Of a DNA stretch of 64,000 nucleotides, positions 49,401-56,769 are shown one piece after another. Position 1 is the stretch's first letter, and every line of letters begins with the position of its first letter. A program made the translations under genes and the position numbers. The notes beneath the pieces are model-generated. The model saw only the letters and a list, made by a program, of their open reading frames with translations. It had not been told where the DNA came from and did no database searches. Source of the DNA: Elusimicrobiota bacterium (GTDB lineage Bacteria > Elusimicrobiota > Elusimicrobia > FEN-1173); the NCBI GenBank assembly GCA_016788905.1, contig JAEURZ010000001.1, forward strand, positions 54,944 to 118,943. Reading direction: 5' to 3'.

Positions 49401-50997
49401 GGAGCGCTGTCATGCCCTCGGTGTGAAATCCCCCAGCCACCAAGACAGCCACGGAGGCCTTTTCCGCTTTCACCTTTTCCAGAAGATTCTGGACAAGTGA
49501 TGGGTTGCGTTCTAACGCGAGCATTGAAAATTTTTCAAAGGATTGAAGGAGCGCCGGGGACAGGACAGATCCTTCCGGCGGAGCGGGACGACCGCTCAAA
49601 CCAGCCAAACGCTCATGGATTTTTTGTACGTCGTCCCGGGAGGTCACGTAAAGGGTCCAGTCCGCAGGCGTCATGGCGTGATGAGCCAATTTATTGAGAA
49701 GGGACAAATTTCGTCGACATTGGGCCAACACTTTTTCCTTGGGATTCTGAACCAACTGGGATTCAACCGCCCGTTCCATGGAAGGGAGCTCACTCAAAAG
49801 AGCCCCCCGATCGATTCCATCCGCCAGAGCCAAATATTTCATATACCGATCCACCTGAGAAAATTGATCAAGATGAATACCGTTTTGTTTGGAGATAGAC
49901 CTCAAGTAAGAATGGTAATCCGCGTGTGAAATCCGACCCAACCGGTAGGACACGCTTTGAGTCACGACATTCTGAAGTTGAGCGGGCGTGAGTCGGTGAC
50001 TGAGAAGGTCCACCAAGGTTTTACGTTCTTTTTCAACCGCCTTGAAATCCATCGTCTTTTCAATGGCGAACGCCTTCTGGAGAGACATCAGGTGAGGATA
50101 GTCTTTCGCGGACCCTGCATAAGAGGTCCATAGGAAATCCACGTGATCCCCCAAATGAGTTCGTCCTTCTTCATAGGAAGCCACGGCTGAATCGAATTTC
50201 CTTAATCGTGGAGAATAAACGCTTGCCACCGCTTGGTCGGAAAGAGATTTGAGGACCGCCAAGCCTTTGATCAAGGTGGCCCGGTTCATTTCAGATGCAG
50301 AGAACGCGGCCAGGTTTTGGTTATAGAGCCCTTCGGTTTCCACACCCCAGAGGAGGAGCGATGCTTCCGCAGAAAGACGAACAAATTCCGCCCCACCGAT
50401 ATACCCAAGGCGCATCAGGAGGTCGGCCACGCCCCTGTTGATATCCGCGTTTTGAGATGTTCGAACCCCATCGAGCGAAAAAGGGCCCGTCGCTCCTTCA
50501 AGCCCCACCAACGACACACCTCTTTTTCCTAACGCTTCAATGATCCCCGCCTGAGCATTTTGGGCGTCTAAACTTTCGTGAGCGTCTTGGAGATGGATTA
50601 TCAAGGGAGCCGTGGGATTCCCGGAAAGAAAAACATCCCCCAAATCCCCGAAAGGCGCGACCAATTCGGGGAGCCAATCCAATTGTTCCTCTGCCCCTGG
50701 CGGCAATGAACGATGATTTACGGATACAGAATTTTCAATCCCTTTCCGTTCAACGGGGGAGAACAATTCTGCACGTGGGGCGGAATGTGGAGTGAACGTG
50801 GAAAGTTGAGCGAATTGCGTGTGGGAGGAGTGCTGGCGAGCGGCATTACGACGGTCTTTCCAAAAATCAGTCTCCGCAGAATAAAGACCAGAAACGTTGG
50901 TCATGAGATAGGCCATGACCAGGAGAACCGTTCCCATGGATCGGGCCAGAGAATGACCACCGGATGGCCGTACCGTTTTTTTTACGCTCCTTTCCAT
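40489..50997 (-). CDS. Giant exported protein B: Tiki/ChaN-like module plus YvcK, HAD, PGI, PPP-phosphatase and ACT domains
   Basis: 3502 residues. After a signal-like segment (GTVLLVMAYLMTNVSGLYSA) and ETDFWKDRR comes the shared module (HLQDAHES near 136, LVGLEGATG near 166, LVAGGFHTEGM near 522). Hydrophobic helices lie at about 730-860. A YvcK/CofD-like domain covers about 900-1270 (VVVLGGGSGPELLG, YIGPGSLTSLVGAL). An HAD-IIB-like domain covers about 1385-1700 (FDKDDTLAKAN, SKKNALALL, AMGNAP; its usual GDxxND is altered). A phosphoglucose-isomerase-like SIS domain covers about 1770-2200 (VGVGGVGPMG, SLVIVSKGMNEEGKEE). Transmembrane segments lie near 2410-2460. A PPP-type phosphatase covers about 2490-2800 (GDADAH, VGDVVGRGD, LMGNHEM, THAG, GHSVG). 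Two ACT domains in GlnD-like order lie at about 2980-3150 (TPDRVGLLADMAGI, TPDRVEPGLLHVIARKLAE). The ATG follows GAGG at a normal distance. The single frame is unbroken over 10.5 kb. Confidence 0.9.
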   Translation of the reverse strand: MERSVKKTVRPSGGHSLARSMGTVLLVMAYLMTNVSGLYSAETDFWKDRRNAARQHSSHTQFAQLSTFTPHSAPRAELFSPVERKGIENSVSVNHRSLPPGAEEQLDWLPELVAPFGDLGDVFLSGNPTAPLIIHLQDAHESLDAQNAQAGIIEALGKRGVSLVGLEGATGPFSLDGVRTSQNADINRGVADLLMRLGYIGGAEFVRLSAEASLLLWGVETEGLYNQNLAAFSASEMNRATLIKGLAVLKSLSDQAVASVYSPRLRKFDSAVASYEEGRTHLGDHVDFLWTSYAGSAKDYPHLMSLQKAFAIEKTMDFKAVEKERKTLVDLLSHRLTPAQLQNVVTQSVSYRLGRISHADYHSYLRSISKQNGIHLDQFSQVDRYMKYLALADGIDRGALLSELPSMERAVESQLVQNPKEKVLAQCRRNLSLLNKLAHHAMTPADWTLYVTSRDDVQKIHERLAGLSGRPAPPEGSVLSPALLQSFEKFSMLALERNPSLVQNLLEKVKAEKASVAVLVAGGFHTEGMTALLKKADVSYAVVTPRIGEIPNNSQPLQSLIRDPLPLEKLLAGEVITLQSPRLLAAHPPQVSPALQEKIQRNGRAVKLIPLVVGTLLELLVAGKPLPSLAHGRIVESSVETSSNGNPVAHVVVQLPFSESDGQDQGRLTARAAFKIAVDQDSNLLGPAYRSISPLIVTLPEGEVVVNVGPSSQKARGGRWPWLEWFYGLAGKGGWARVGLPVIMESLLPAAGLLWAGVDPGFGFWLPLLLGVGYQLVWHLGHLWGAEGTWPERFRFAFSAEKLAISVGVLLLHSVMFSGMGVVQGASERSFAWIAGLAIPHAVMNSVLHINRDGSEEEQEQEPRAFGLVPFLMPLIVTFRAILVGYQMGLHSFRVWRLGSRVAHPARVVVLGGGSGPELLGKVFQSVPEARGSVKAVVSNLNDSGRSSALQGVVGRVWEGQRSLRRQGVRALPRFLSRYLNGIPVETVPYMGYPMRAMEGGISSPWVRALLAAEITDYSGTPEDWLRTLVEEVSFPERMQEEDSQFKENVLKAIRSRLQAIPLDIQQAIRTDTILENLNRVSRPQPLRNLLFLGALYRDRAVSVPGIIHRSNYYRAVDGLVRDLDSSVVPLMAGFESSLEVRPVGFDETGRRAEGEKSIGLGQEAGPLKRIDLEDVRHGHHLGYLPQAEPEAVRAINESAEIYIGPGSLTSLVGALAPAGVVEALMRAKARGVPITWLFNPTQNPETAGLSPVELVKLLEHSLSLEGRRVSLKSFLTDVVVNVPEESPEELSTFVKEESLYALLWGADPENMRRAAKTVAGFWESMTPEEIQVEFEDVLGTRVFVLPLVGKTQDGRFLYRPHRLLTWVALRNLHALYGILVGVFDKDDTLAKANTDIDSETAKAIARALWNGAVIAPHTASSFEELLKNLDPLFINLTYRSGRGFRLPAYLLGNNLPMIASIMDARLYDSVSKQYQPAMTEDLFESVAESFEKKVLSEGGVIVEARVGLLAQARGFLTEMKDDPWAEKLLEGMDRPHPSTRFVVALWLEALLAREQAHPLHHGSRVERRPAAPKATAKTAPESVDDLLKFRRVQYVLRNIPSIHRSAANARIQEEIKRSGLPLEGVMAGTSSINFIPRGQSKKNALALLVNLWKLPSMRALLLADDKPRIEEVLHAVEAVLVFFGAMGNAPRGPLPHTTAIVPEGKSVGDVRVLIDAMGRILETVNPGVRVRLGARPVAWAALMRKMVVEGWRGKLLTGRGPFRQGGSVDGEQKLAPRANALEEMIFEEKQLERLNGVAATLKNDGVRYVIYVGVGGVGPMGRMMDSWPAGSDAARIFPVEHIDPGEIEALRRRLINAEETPQERALIGLGFTGVQNRVWRRAIKKSSLVIVSKGMNEEGKEEIQALTNLISETFEQVDSQNKEKAFKHIFYFGDPPVGGDDRTAVGWNWATSIGIRTFPLQFDGGRQLLKRFLHPGYPYAFLLALKGWSPTTIFQSAASFARKGESGDAFFRLAAWFEGYVRENKNQAVFVFPPLLEGLSPLTARSLEPGLLTQEGNSPLISYDVPLNVAAYGDAAHSRAVFVHVRQEGVDDPNAEAIETLRRAGHPVAEVTLPNDLPVAFAVWMEGMFRMAAALGAMEGKNSVTTPVVEAYNQAMVTYKNQVPSTPEPTAHFGTVGMNDESAFAWGQVSRQEVERLMVDAGLGKEGDAADRYAAIFYLLNRKTAADGPEISEIRYLGSPSPTLVGALKRGQAVLSSRSKKIVRLGRRAHADYQGSLARPVYGAPILLETVVWSEEMTSTSWKSDHSDAQRLLRGDSLKLRRYAALTALQTAPRAPPTVLLTLETGKGQGPKDLHRFFNKVEKRFKQFEDMHRALTPGSGTSGPHEKNRQSTDRKPFFYPLIFILAVSAVLLAPFLSVIAFAGEMVPSLIQTHGIWQDLFSVFGGNVGISALLITSVSLIWKFVFRSAPVPRFQSGDGPGALTEPVRWGQGSEHPGDAVVIGDADAHLAAVEKILKAEKLVNDAGHWIGGRRAAVQVGDVVGRGDQAMELYTHLFRIQEEARRAGGDFILLMGNHEMALLIGEPIGGDFKEGEETLREKLRTLLMNGVLEGRLQGAAVLEGPDGKSHLVTHAGYSEKLKGALYGTPVWEEWLEEYRVNTGFPEGADIRADNSALLQFFNQSVRSIAEHVRDRPDKPAKTHGNLRQLLNRSNGLLMGSEGIMNRVASFVDEGLVPIHQIFGHSVGSTVRFQDKEGLAVNTDSGLYRPDRKFLSTPRYFRLGNNGSARSVEIGRFGELRVSRLASGYDRPNPSNLWAWIIEIKDRITLRVQPLEWLRLHVDHANTLEELVAAYQRFYDVLGRGHWPWVRRHRPVLWAESQRLLIQQLWDQRAPWSMAPIGDGENPWEVIQIHEDRMDDLLRRAQEVWNDLPDRKKGEFLPAFLASRQNSVPAISADQKNQLDLELQHSPVAISIRETGFAGVHELLIEATPDRVGLLADMAGITAAHGFHVLLGDVRAIDGPVLGRFFVSGLAEDFEERKEQRDQMEKDFLDLVKGHATIEDIFSRYERPYRFTMSGRPGSPPSVVGFHNGNLSILTPDRVEPGLLHVIARKLAELGCNIALAPESIHTQGDTVYDFFNVTGPDGKTSLTPQQKIQVIKGLEFLLNSRVITQDNFAMSRDVFDPWLYSEGTNVVAFSSLEELNRELLGGRARSLKMGTLTADVDRVRRAFEEERSRAQAARVSLEDVLGTWELRGEDGQLSEAAVLRTGQALGKVVREDKEFMEDPVPLARRLAFAALLSLGEVLDSDTPENWNRWAILLARGFNDKLFDAEEVVTTSLQENRHQVIVLSDTLLSGNPTPQDETRLAELEVLARQAPHLSGKSRLSWVLPDASASLEALWEKYPALAPLRKVDSSTWPQSEFRGEDGNYSVKKLLFSVQGVRQVSDLRPTDVFLMNRNGWVVEEDLPNDVVRLLISLVGGLVYDATTKLGEEINQLYYLRINA

Positions 50998-51042
50998 TGA
51001 AACCTCGCCATTGAGTTTTTCTCTAGTGGTTTGCCTACGCTT

Positions 51043-51097
51043 ATTTTATTAGTTGCACCTTAAGGAGGCCGAAAGGAGTTGTAAATAAGTTGTAAAT
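51043..51097 (-). promoter_or_regulatory. Conserved promoter/operator of giant gene B
   Basis: The same two ATTTACAACT boxes, one base apart, occur at 51077-51097. After 28 bases comes TAAAAT (51043-51048). The ATG is 45 bases beyond the hexamer, so this transcript has a normal leader with GAGG before the start. Upstream of the boxes about 28 further bases resemble those at giant gene A. Confidence 0.7.
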
Positions 51098-51144
51098 TAC
51101 GGCAGATTTTGGGAGGTTTTAGTGATTCGGAAAGCGCACTGGGA

Positions 51145-54100
51145 TTAAGCCTGTTGAGCAATAAGCCTTGCTAACTCCAGGAACCGTTCAAAGTGGATAA
51201 GGAGACCCATCGGGCGAACAGATTCTTTGCCGAAACGGAACGAATCTTTAACCCCAGAATCATTGGCCGAATAGCCCGGAGGGAGATAGGGCTGAACGAT
51301 GGGAAATTGTGGTGGGACATGGCGCTCCAAAGTAGCCATCAATAAATTCCTTCCCGCAAATAATTGAACCCCCTCGTCCAACCGGATGAGTAGAGCACGA
51401 TCATTCATCGTTTGAATGGTCTCCGAAACCATTTGAGGGATAGTGGTGTTTTTCTCCACATAAAAAACCGTTTGTCGATGGATGGCAAGGGTATGGCTCA
51501 TCCATTCCTGAGGATTCGGGGTCGCTAACACCTCCGGAGATAAGGGGATCAATCCCACCGAACGTTGGTCGATGCCCATCCTTTGCAACAAACCATCTGT
51601 CGCCCCCGCAAGAGAACTCATGTTTTTCCTTTCCTCGGGCGTGCTCTTGTCGAGTATCCCCCGAGCCACTTGTTCCAAATCTGCGGAAGGCGTAACGATC
51701 GTCCCAAAGATATCTTCTGCGGAATACGTACCTTTCTTCGCGTCGGGCATCAAATTCAAGAGAGTTTCCTCAGTCGAGGCTCCAGGGGAAGACGGGACGT
51801 TGGAGGGACGCACCCTCTGAAAACTCCGAAGGAAATCGTCCCCCATTTTGGATCGGAAATCTCTATAAACGTGTCCTCCAAGAACAGCAAGAGCGGTGAG
51901 GTCGCCCCACCCCGGAGCGAGAAGAAACACCCCGGGCAAAACGAGGTAAGGAAGAAAATCCTTAAAAAATTCATTCGCTCGAACAAATAACGATCGAGGG
52001 GGGCCCCGATGGGGCTCCTGATCGTCACGTCCGGCAATGACCAGAGCATGAACGATTGAATAGGCATACAAAACCACAGCAAAGACCCCCATTGCCGCAA
52101 TCACGGGAGGGATAAAACCCAGAACTTCCGCAGAAAATTCCGCCACGAAAAGGTGGGCCAAAAAAACCCCTCCGGCCCACTCCAAAAAGAGCCCCACGCC
52201 CCCCCACCGCCAATCCCCGCTTAAAAGATAGCCGAGAGAGAGTGGATCCCGTTCCGAACGACTGTCACCTATCGTATTTTCAGAATGCGGAAGTCCTTCC
52301 TCCAGAGAACGAAGACGGGCATTCACGCGGTCAACCATCTGTTCACGAGTAGATAAAGTCTGTGGCACCCCGCCATTCAATAAATCAACTTTTTCTGAAA
52401 CAAACTGAATGCCATCTGAGCCCATGAGTATGAAATCAGCTCGGCCGGTATCCGCATCAAAAAACATATTACCCACATTGTGAAGGATAGGAACAAGGTT
52501 GTGGCCAATCAAAATGCCTTGGGCGAGATGTGAAATATTCTGAAGAATACTCTCGAACCAACTCCAGGCCAGGACCCCCAAATGAACAATAAACAATCGA
52601 TCTTCTGGTTTACTTAATTTCTTCAGGAACATTTTATATGTCCCCTCCGGATCGCCACCCGTCATCTGAGCAATCACATTGGCCTTGGCACGTAACTTCC
52701 CTTCTTCCTCGGCAGAAAGCGTCGTTGGGTAATAGGTTTTTTGTGCAAGGGCAGGATTAAAGAATCGGTAAATCCATAGACTTTTTCGAACCCAAAAAAT
52801 ACCACTAAATTGATGAAACAACCCCAACAATGATTCTCGATGATGAACAGTCAAATCGTAAGGAACCCGAGCGCGCCTCAGGATCGTCGCCATTCGATTT
52901 TCCGCCGCGGCCAGATCGACAGCCGTAAACATCGGTTTTTTACTTAACGTCAAGGGCATTCCCGCATGTAAATGAACCCATCCCTTGTCATCGATATAAT
53001 GGAAACGAGAGTTGCCCAATACCCACCAGGCCATTTCGATCAGGGGTCGTGTTTTGGGATCATTGAGAAATAGTTCGTAGTCATAATTGATGACGTGGTG
53101 AGCTCCCAAACGGGTCATTTTCAAAATAGTGCTCTTAACGTATCGGTAGAAAAAACTCCAACGAAATCCGTTCCTTGCATGAAGAGCGAGGTCGGATAAG
53201 GGGTCCAGGTTCAAAATTTTATTTACGATGCCTTCGGCTTCGTGGAGCACCCCGAACTCTCGAAAAACCTCATTCCCTCCGTTTGCCAACCAAATCGGCA
53301 AAGATTTCTCATTCATCAGAATTAATGATTCAATCATTAGGATTTCGTGGTTCCCTAGGATAAGGATGAACCGATCCCCCAATTTTTCTTTCAATGTGCG
53401 CATGGCCGCATAACAGCCTTTGTTGTTATTGCCTCGGTCAAAGACATCGCCATGAACAATGACTTCATCGATGAGCCTCGCCTCAACGAGTGGGATCAAT
53501 CTTTCCAGCACCTTGGGATTTCCATGCATATCAAAAACATTAGCGGTACGATTCACTTTCCCCGAGGCAAGACGGTCGCTCAAATCTCTCAGCGCCTGTT
53601 TCCCCCCCTGCCCGATCAATGGGAAGGTGGGCGTGTGCCCAGATAGGACAGTGTCCGCGACCAGCGTTTGGTACCATTCGACGAAATCGTCATCCAACCG
53701 ATCTTGAATTGACGTTTCAAAGCCTTCGGCAAAATAGAGGGCCGCGGTCTCATGTGGAACAGTTTTTTCCAAATAATCAATGAAGTCATCCTCGAGGGTG
53801 TAGCCTAAGTTCATTTGGTCCAAAAAGGCTTTTCGGACTTCGGTTTCATCCAAGGCCCCCATCTCCATGCTGAGTCTCAACAGATCGTCAAAAGCCGCTT
53901 TGGCGTTGAGAACCATGTAGTCCACACCACCGGGCTCCCAATAGTGTTCAAGGAGAAACACCTTGAGAAACTCGTGAGCACCAAAATCAAAAAGATTCAA
54001 TTCGGGAGGATGGTTTTTGATCCATTGAATGGCATTGGAAAAATCGTTGGGAACAGGCCCCGCGAGGATAGACTTCAAATCCCTTGTGTTTCGAAAAACA

Positions 54101-56763
54101 ACGTTTTGACCAACCCCATCGGGGTAACCCAATATCACTTCGGTCGCCAGCAAACGGCCAATTTCAGAATTCATCTGACCCATGTAGTTTTGAAGAATGC
54201 CCTGGGCCTCCAGGTCCCCCGTCCGTTTTGCTTCCAGCCACAATTTATTTAATATCCCGAAAACGGTGGTTGTATCCAACCCCGCGTCACTCAGAACAAT
54301 ATATCGGGGAACGCTCCACATAGAGATCGTCTTTATTCCCAACATTCGTTGCATCTCAAGACCAATTTGTGCGGGCAATTGAAAATTTGCGGGCTTAACG
54401 AAATAGCTTACCTTACGGTTATCTTTCAGTTGAACGATGATTTCCGGAACGGGGAATTCTTTTTCCTTTTGATCCGTGTCATACCAAGGGGGCCACTGAA
54501 CCTGAATGGAATCGTGTTCGTTGTGCCAAGGATAGTTCTCGTTTAAATCTTTTCGCAATACATCTAAAATTTCTTTGCGCGGGAGATGCCGGAAATTCAT
54601 GGGGTCAAGAGGGATCGCGGTGGACGATCCGGACTCTGGAACAACCCCCGGGCGAAGGTAAGACAAGGGAAATCCAAATTTATGCAAAAACAAGTCTAAC
54701 GCCCGTTCAACAAACCCCACAAGACTCTGAAGGAGGGAGACCCTCGATTCCCCTTGAGAACGTGGTTCCATTAAATCGGCTCTCTCTCCCTGGACAAAAC
54801 CGACAAATCGCCCCCAGACAGAGGAAACCCAGGAAGTCCTTTTCTCAACAACCTTTGACCATTCCACGGAGGAAATGGACTCGGCAGTTCCTGTTAGGGT
54901 CACGAAGAGCTTTCCTAATCTTGCGGACAGTACCGCACGAACAGTTCCTCGATCTCCGGTGACGTGTGAAAGAACTCCTTCCCCCCCAAGGGATGAATAG
55001 AGATTTGAACAATCGATTTTCGGATCGATGTCCTCATCTAACCGCAGAGGGAGGGACACCACCGCAGGGGCCAAAGCGGTACGAACGGTTTTTTTCCAGG
55101 GGGATTGGGCAAGGAACAGGGATTCGCCCTGGAAAAGTTTTTCGAGGGGTGTTTTTTCTTGGGTAAAAACACTGAGAGATACAGAGCCCTCTCGAGTATC
55201 GATCTTTTCAATTTTAGGAACGTAGGAGACAACAGTGATTCCTTCCCGCGTGAGAAATTTTGCCATTCCCTCAGCGTGATACCCCCCCGTTACAAGAACG
55301 ACCACCGGACGGGAAACTGAAGAACCTTTGATCTCTGTCAATAAGCGACGGCCCATGGCGAGGTCACGTTTGTGGGCCTCGAGGTAAAAAGACTCAAATG
55401 GCTTCAGTTTCAAATTGTTATCTTGTTGATTCATTTCGTTGTATTCCGCCCAATCTAAAGGCGTAAGTGAAAAATCAAGGAGTTTCTGTGTCAGCCAGAT
55501 CTGACGCGATTTATTGATCAGGCTTCGTTCTTCTTCCCGCTGAGACAAACGACTAAAGGTTGCCTTTTCTAAAGCATGGAGTTCTTTTTGAAGCCCTTCA
55601 GGATCAATTCCCTCAGCCAATAAAACATATCGAACATAAGCGTCCATGGCTGGATACCTAGATAAAGGCACTCCCACACGTTCACAGGTCTTTAATAGCC
55701 TCCCGTAAAAATCAGCGTAACCCAAACGGCCCGCTCGGTAAGCGAGACTATCGGAAATAAGAATGTTCGTTTCCTGTGGATTCAACCGTTGGGTAAGAGC
55801 CTTGACCAAGAGGCCCCTCTCTTTTTCCACCTGGTCAAAGTTCAAGTCCCGCTCGAGGGCTGTGGCCTGTAGGAACAGATGAGTTAAAGGAGCGCTTCGC
55901 CCGGGCTGGGGCATCAACGATTGAACGTAGGTGCCCAATCCAATTTCACCGACACGATAACCATTGACTGTTTGATCAAAAGCCAGAAGGGCCGGAGAAT
56001 ACACACTTTTCTTTTGATTATTTAAATCCTGTTGAATCGCGTTGAAGTTTTGACGAGAGGGGGTCCCCTGGAGTGTCGCCTCCCTATACGCCTGGACATT
56101 CGCCGCATAAAGGAGCGGGTCATCGATGCCCACAATGGGCGGAAGGGGGCTCTCCGTTGTTAGAGCGGCATGAATGGGCCCGGAAATTTCGTTTTCACGC
56201 AATAAATAATCCGCCCCCCTTTTAACAGCGTGAGGGAATGGAAATTCAGCGTAATGCTGGAGAGAAATCTTTTCAGTTGCCCCTTCTAAAGCGAGCAAAT
56301 TCACCTGACCGGAACTTAGTAAATCACTAACGACTTCCCTGATGTTCCACTGGGCTTCCGCATTTCTATGAACATCTTGAATGTGAATCACTAACGGGGA
56401 ACGTAACGTTTCACCCTGAGCCACCGAAACTTTTCGGATTTGCCCATGATTTGAGGTGAGAGCCGAAAACAGTTTCTCATTCCCTTCCAGTAGATGGTCT
56501 GGGACGTGCCGGATCTTCGATGAAGTAATGGATTCGTTTGGGATTTCAATTCGAGGGAACTGGTCCGCCACCCCACGTGCGCCAACCGTCTCCCCAGCTG
56601 GAGTCGCGCGCGCGTAGAAGCGGGATTGCTCTTGAACATGACGTTGGCGATTGGCCCAAAAACTGTTTTCGGGTTGATAGGCCAGGAGACATTGTGCCCC
56701 CAATAGGGAACATGTCAAAAGAGAAACAATTTTTCTTCCATAGGAAATAAGGGCGTAGGCCAT
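51145..56763 (-). CDS. Giant exported protein A: Tiki/ChaN-like module, kinase-like and PPP-phosphatase domains
   Basis: The start is taken at the ATG at 56763 (MAYALISYGRK...); the frame opens at 56787, but those eight extra codons lie upstream of and across the -10-like hexamer. 1872 residues. A signal peptide then YQPENSFWANR. The shared module runs about 120-560 (HIQDVHRNAEAQWNI, LLALEGATEK, LVTGGYHAEGM, SLSVFTQEKTPLEKLF). Residues about 770-1000 look like a degenerate phosphoinositide/HipA-type kinase fold (YFVKPANFQLP, LATEVILGYPDGVGQNVVF, LNLFDFGAHEF). A PPP-type phosphatase with complete motifs covers about 1065-1450: DMHGN, GDVFDRGNNN, LGNHEIL, HLHAG, IGHN. Three or four hydrophobic segments follow at about 1520-1630, and the protein ends ARLIAQQA, close to VLVARQA of giant C. 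No Shine-Dalgarno is visible before the start. Confidence 0.9.
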   Translation of the reverse strand: MAYALISYGRKIVSLLTCSLLGAQCLLAYQPENSFWANRQRHVQEQSRFYARATPAGETVGARGVADQFPRIEIPNESITSSKIRHVPDHLLEGNEKLFSALTSNHGQIRKVSVAQGETLRSPLVIHIQDVHRNAEAQWNIREVVSDLLSSGQVNLLALEGATEKISLQHYAEFPFPHAVKRGADYLLRENEISGPIHAALTTESPLPPIVGIDDPLLYAANVQAYREATLQGTPSRQNFNAIQQDLNNQKKSVYSPALLAFDQTVNGYRVGEIGLGTYVQSLMPQPGRSAPLTHLFLQATALERDLNFDQVEKERGLLVKALTQRLNPQETNILISDSLAYRAGRLGYADFYGRLLKTCERVGVPLSRYPAMDAYVRYVLLAEGIDPEGLQKELHALEKATFSRLSQREEERSLINKSRQIWLTQKLLDFSLTPLDWAEYNEMNQQDNNLKLKPFESFYLEAHKRDLAMGRRLLTEIKGSSVSRPVVVLVTGGYHAEGMAKFLTREGITVVSYVPKIEKIDTREGSVSLSVFTQEKTPLEKLFQGESLFLAQSPWKKTVRTALAPAVVSLPLRLDEDIDPKIDCSNLYSSLGGEGVLSHVTGDRGTVRAVLSARLGKLFVTLTGTAESISSVEWSKVVEKRTSWVSSVWGRFVGFVQGERADLMEPRSQGESRVSLLQSLVGFVERALDLFLHKFGFPLSYLRPGVVPESGSSTAIPLDPMNFRHLPRKEILDVLRKDLNENYPWHNEHDSIQVQWPPWYDTDQKEKEFPVPEIIVQLKDNRKVSYFVKPANFQLPAQIGLEMQRMLGIKTISMWSVPRYIVLSDAGLDTTTVFGILNKLWLEAKRTGDLEAQGILQNYMGQMNSEIGRLLATEVILGYPDGVGQNVVFRNTRDLKSILAGPVPNDFSNAIQWIKNHPPELNLFDFGAHEFLKVFLLEHYWEPGGVDYMVLNAKAAFDDLLRLSMEMGALDETEVRKAFLDQMNLGYTLEDDFIDYLEKTVPHETAALYFAEGFETSIQDRLDDDFVEWYQTLVADTVLSGHTPTFPLIGQGGKQALRDLSDRLASGKVNRTANVFDMHGNPKVLERLIPLVEARLIDEVIVHGDVFDRGNNNKGCYAAMRTLKEKLGDRFILILGNHEILMIESLILMNEKSLPIWLANGGNEVFREFGVLHEAEGIVNKILNLDPLSDLALHARNGFRWSFFYRYVKSTILKMTRLGAHHVINYDYELFLNDPKTRPLIEMAWWVLGNSRFHYIDDKGWVHLHAGMPLTLSKKPMFTAVDLAAAENRMATILRRARVPYDLTVHHRESLLGLFHQFSGIFWVRKSLWIYRFFNPALAQKTYYPTTLSAEEEGKLRAKANVIAQMTGGDPEGTYKMFLKKLSKPEDRLFIVHLGVLAWSWFESILQNISHLAQGILIGHNLVPILHNVGNMFFDADTGRADFILMGSDGIQFVSEKVDLLNGGVPQTLSTREQMVDRVNARLRSLEEGLPHSENTIGDSRSERDPLSLGYLLSGDWRWGGVGLFLEWAGGVFLAHLFVAEFSAEVLGFIPPVIAAMGVFAVVLYAYSIVHALVIAGRDDQEPHRGPPRSLFVRANEFFKDFLPYLVLPGVFLLAPGWGDLTALAVLGGHVYRDFRSKMGDDFLRSFQRVRPSNVPSSPGASTEETLLNLMPDAKKGTYSAEDIFGTIVTPSADLEQVARGILDKSTPEERKNMSSLAGATDGLLQRMGIDQRSVGLIPLSPEVLATPNPQEWMSHTLAIHRQTVFYVEKNTTIPQMVSETIQTMNDRALLIRLDEGVQLFAGRNLLMATLERHVPPQFPIVQPYLPPGYSANDSGVKDSFRFGKESVRPMGLLIHFERFLELARLIAQQA

Positions 56764-56769
56764 AATGGA

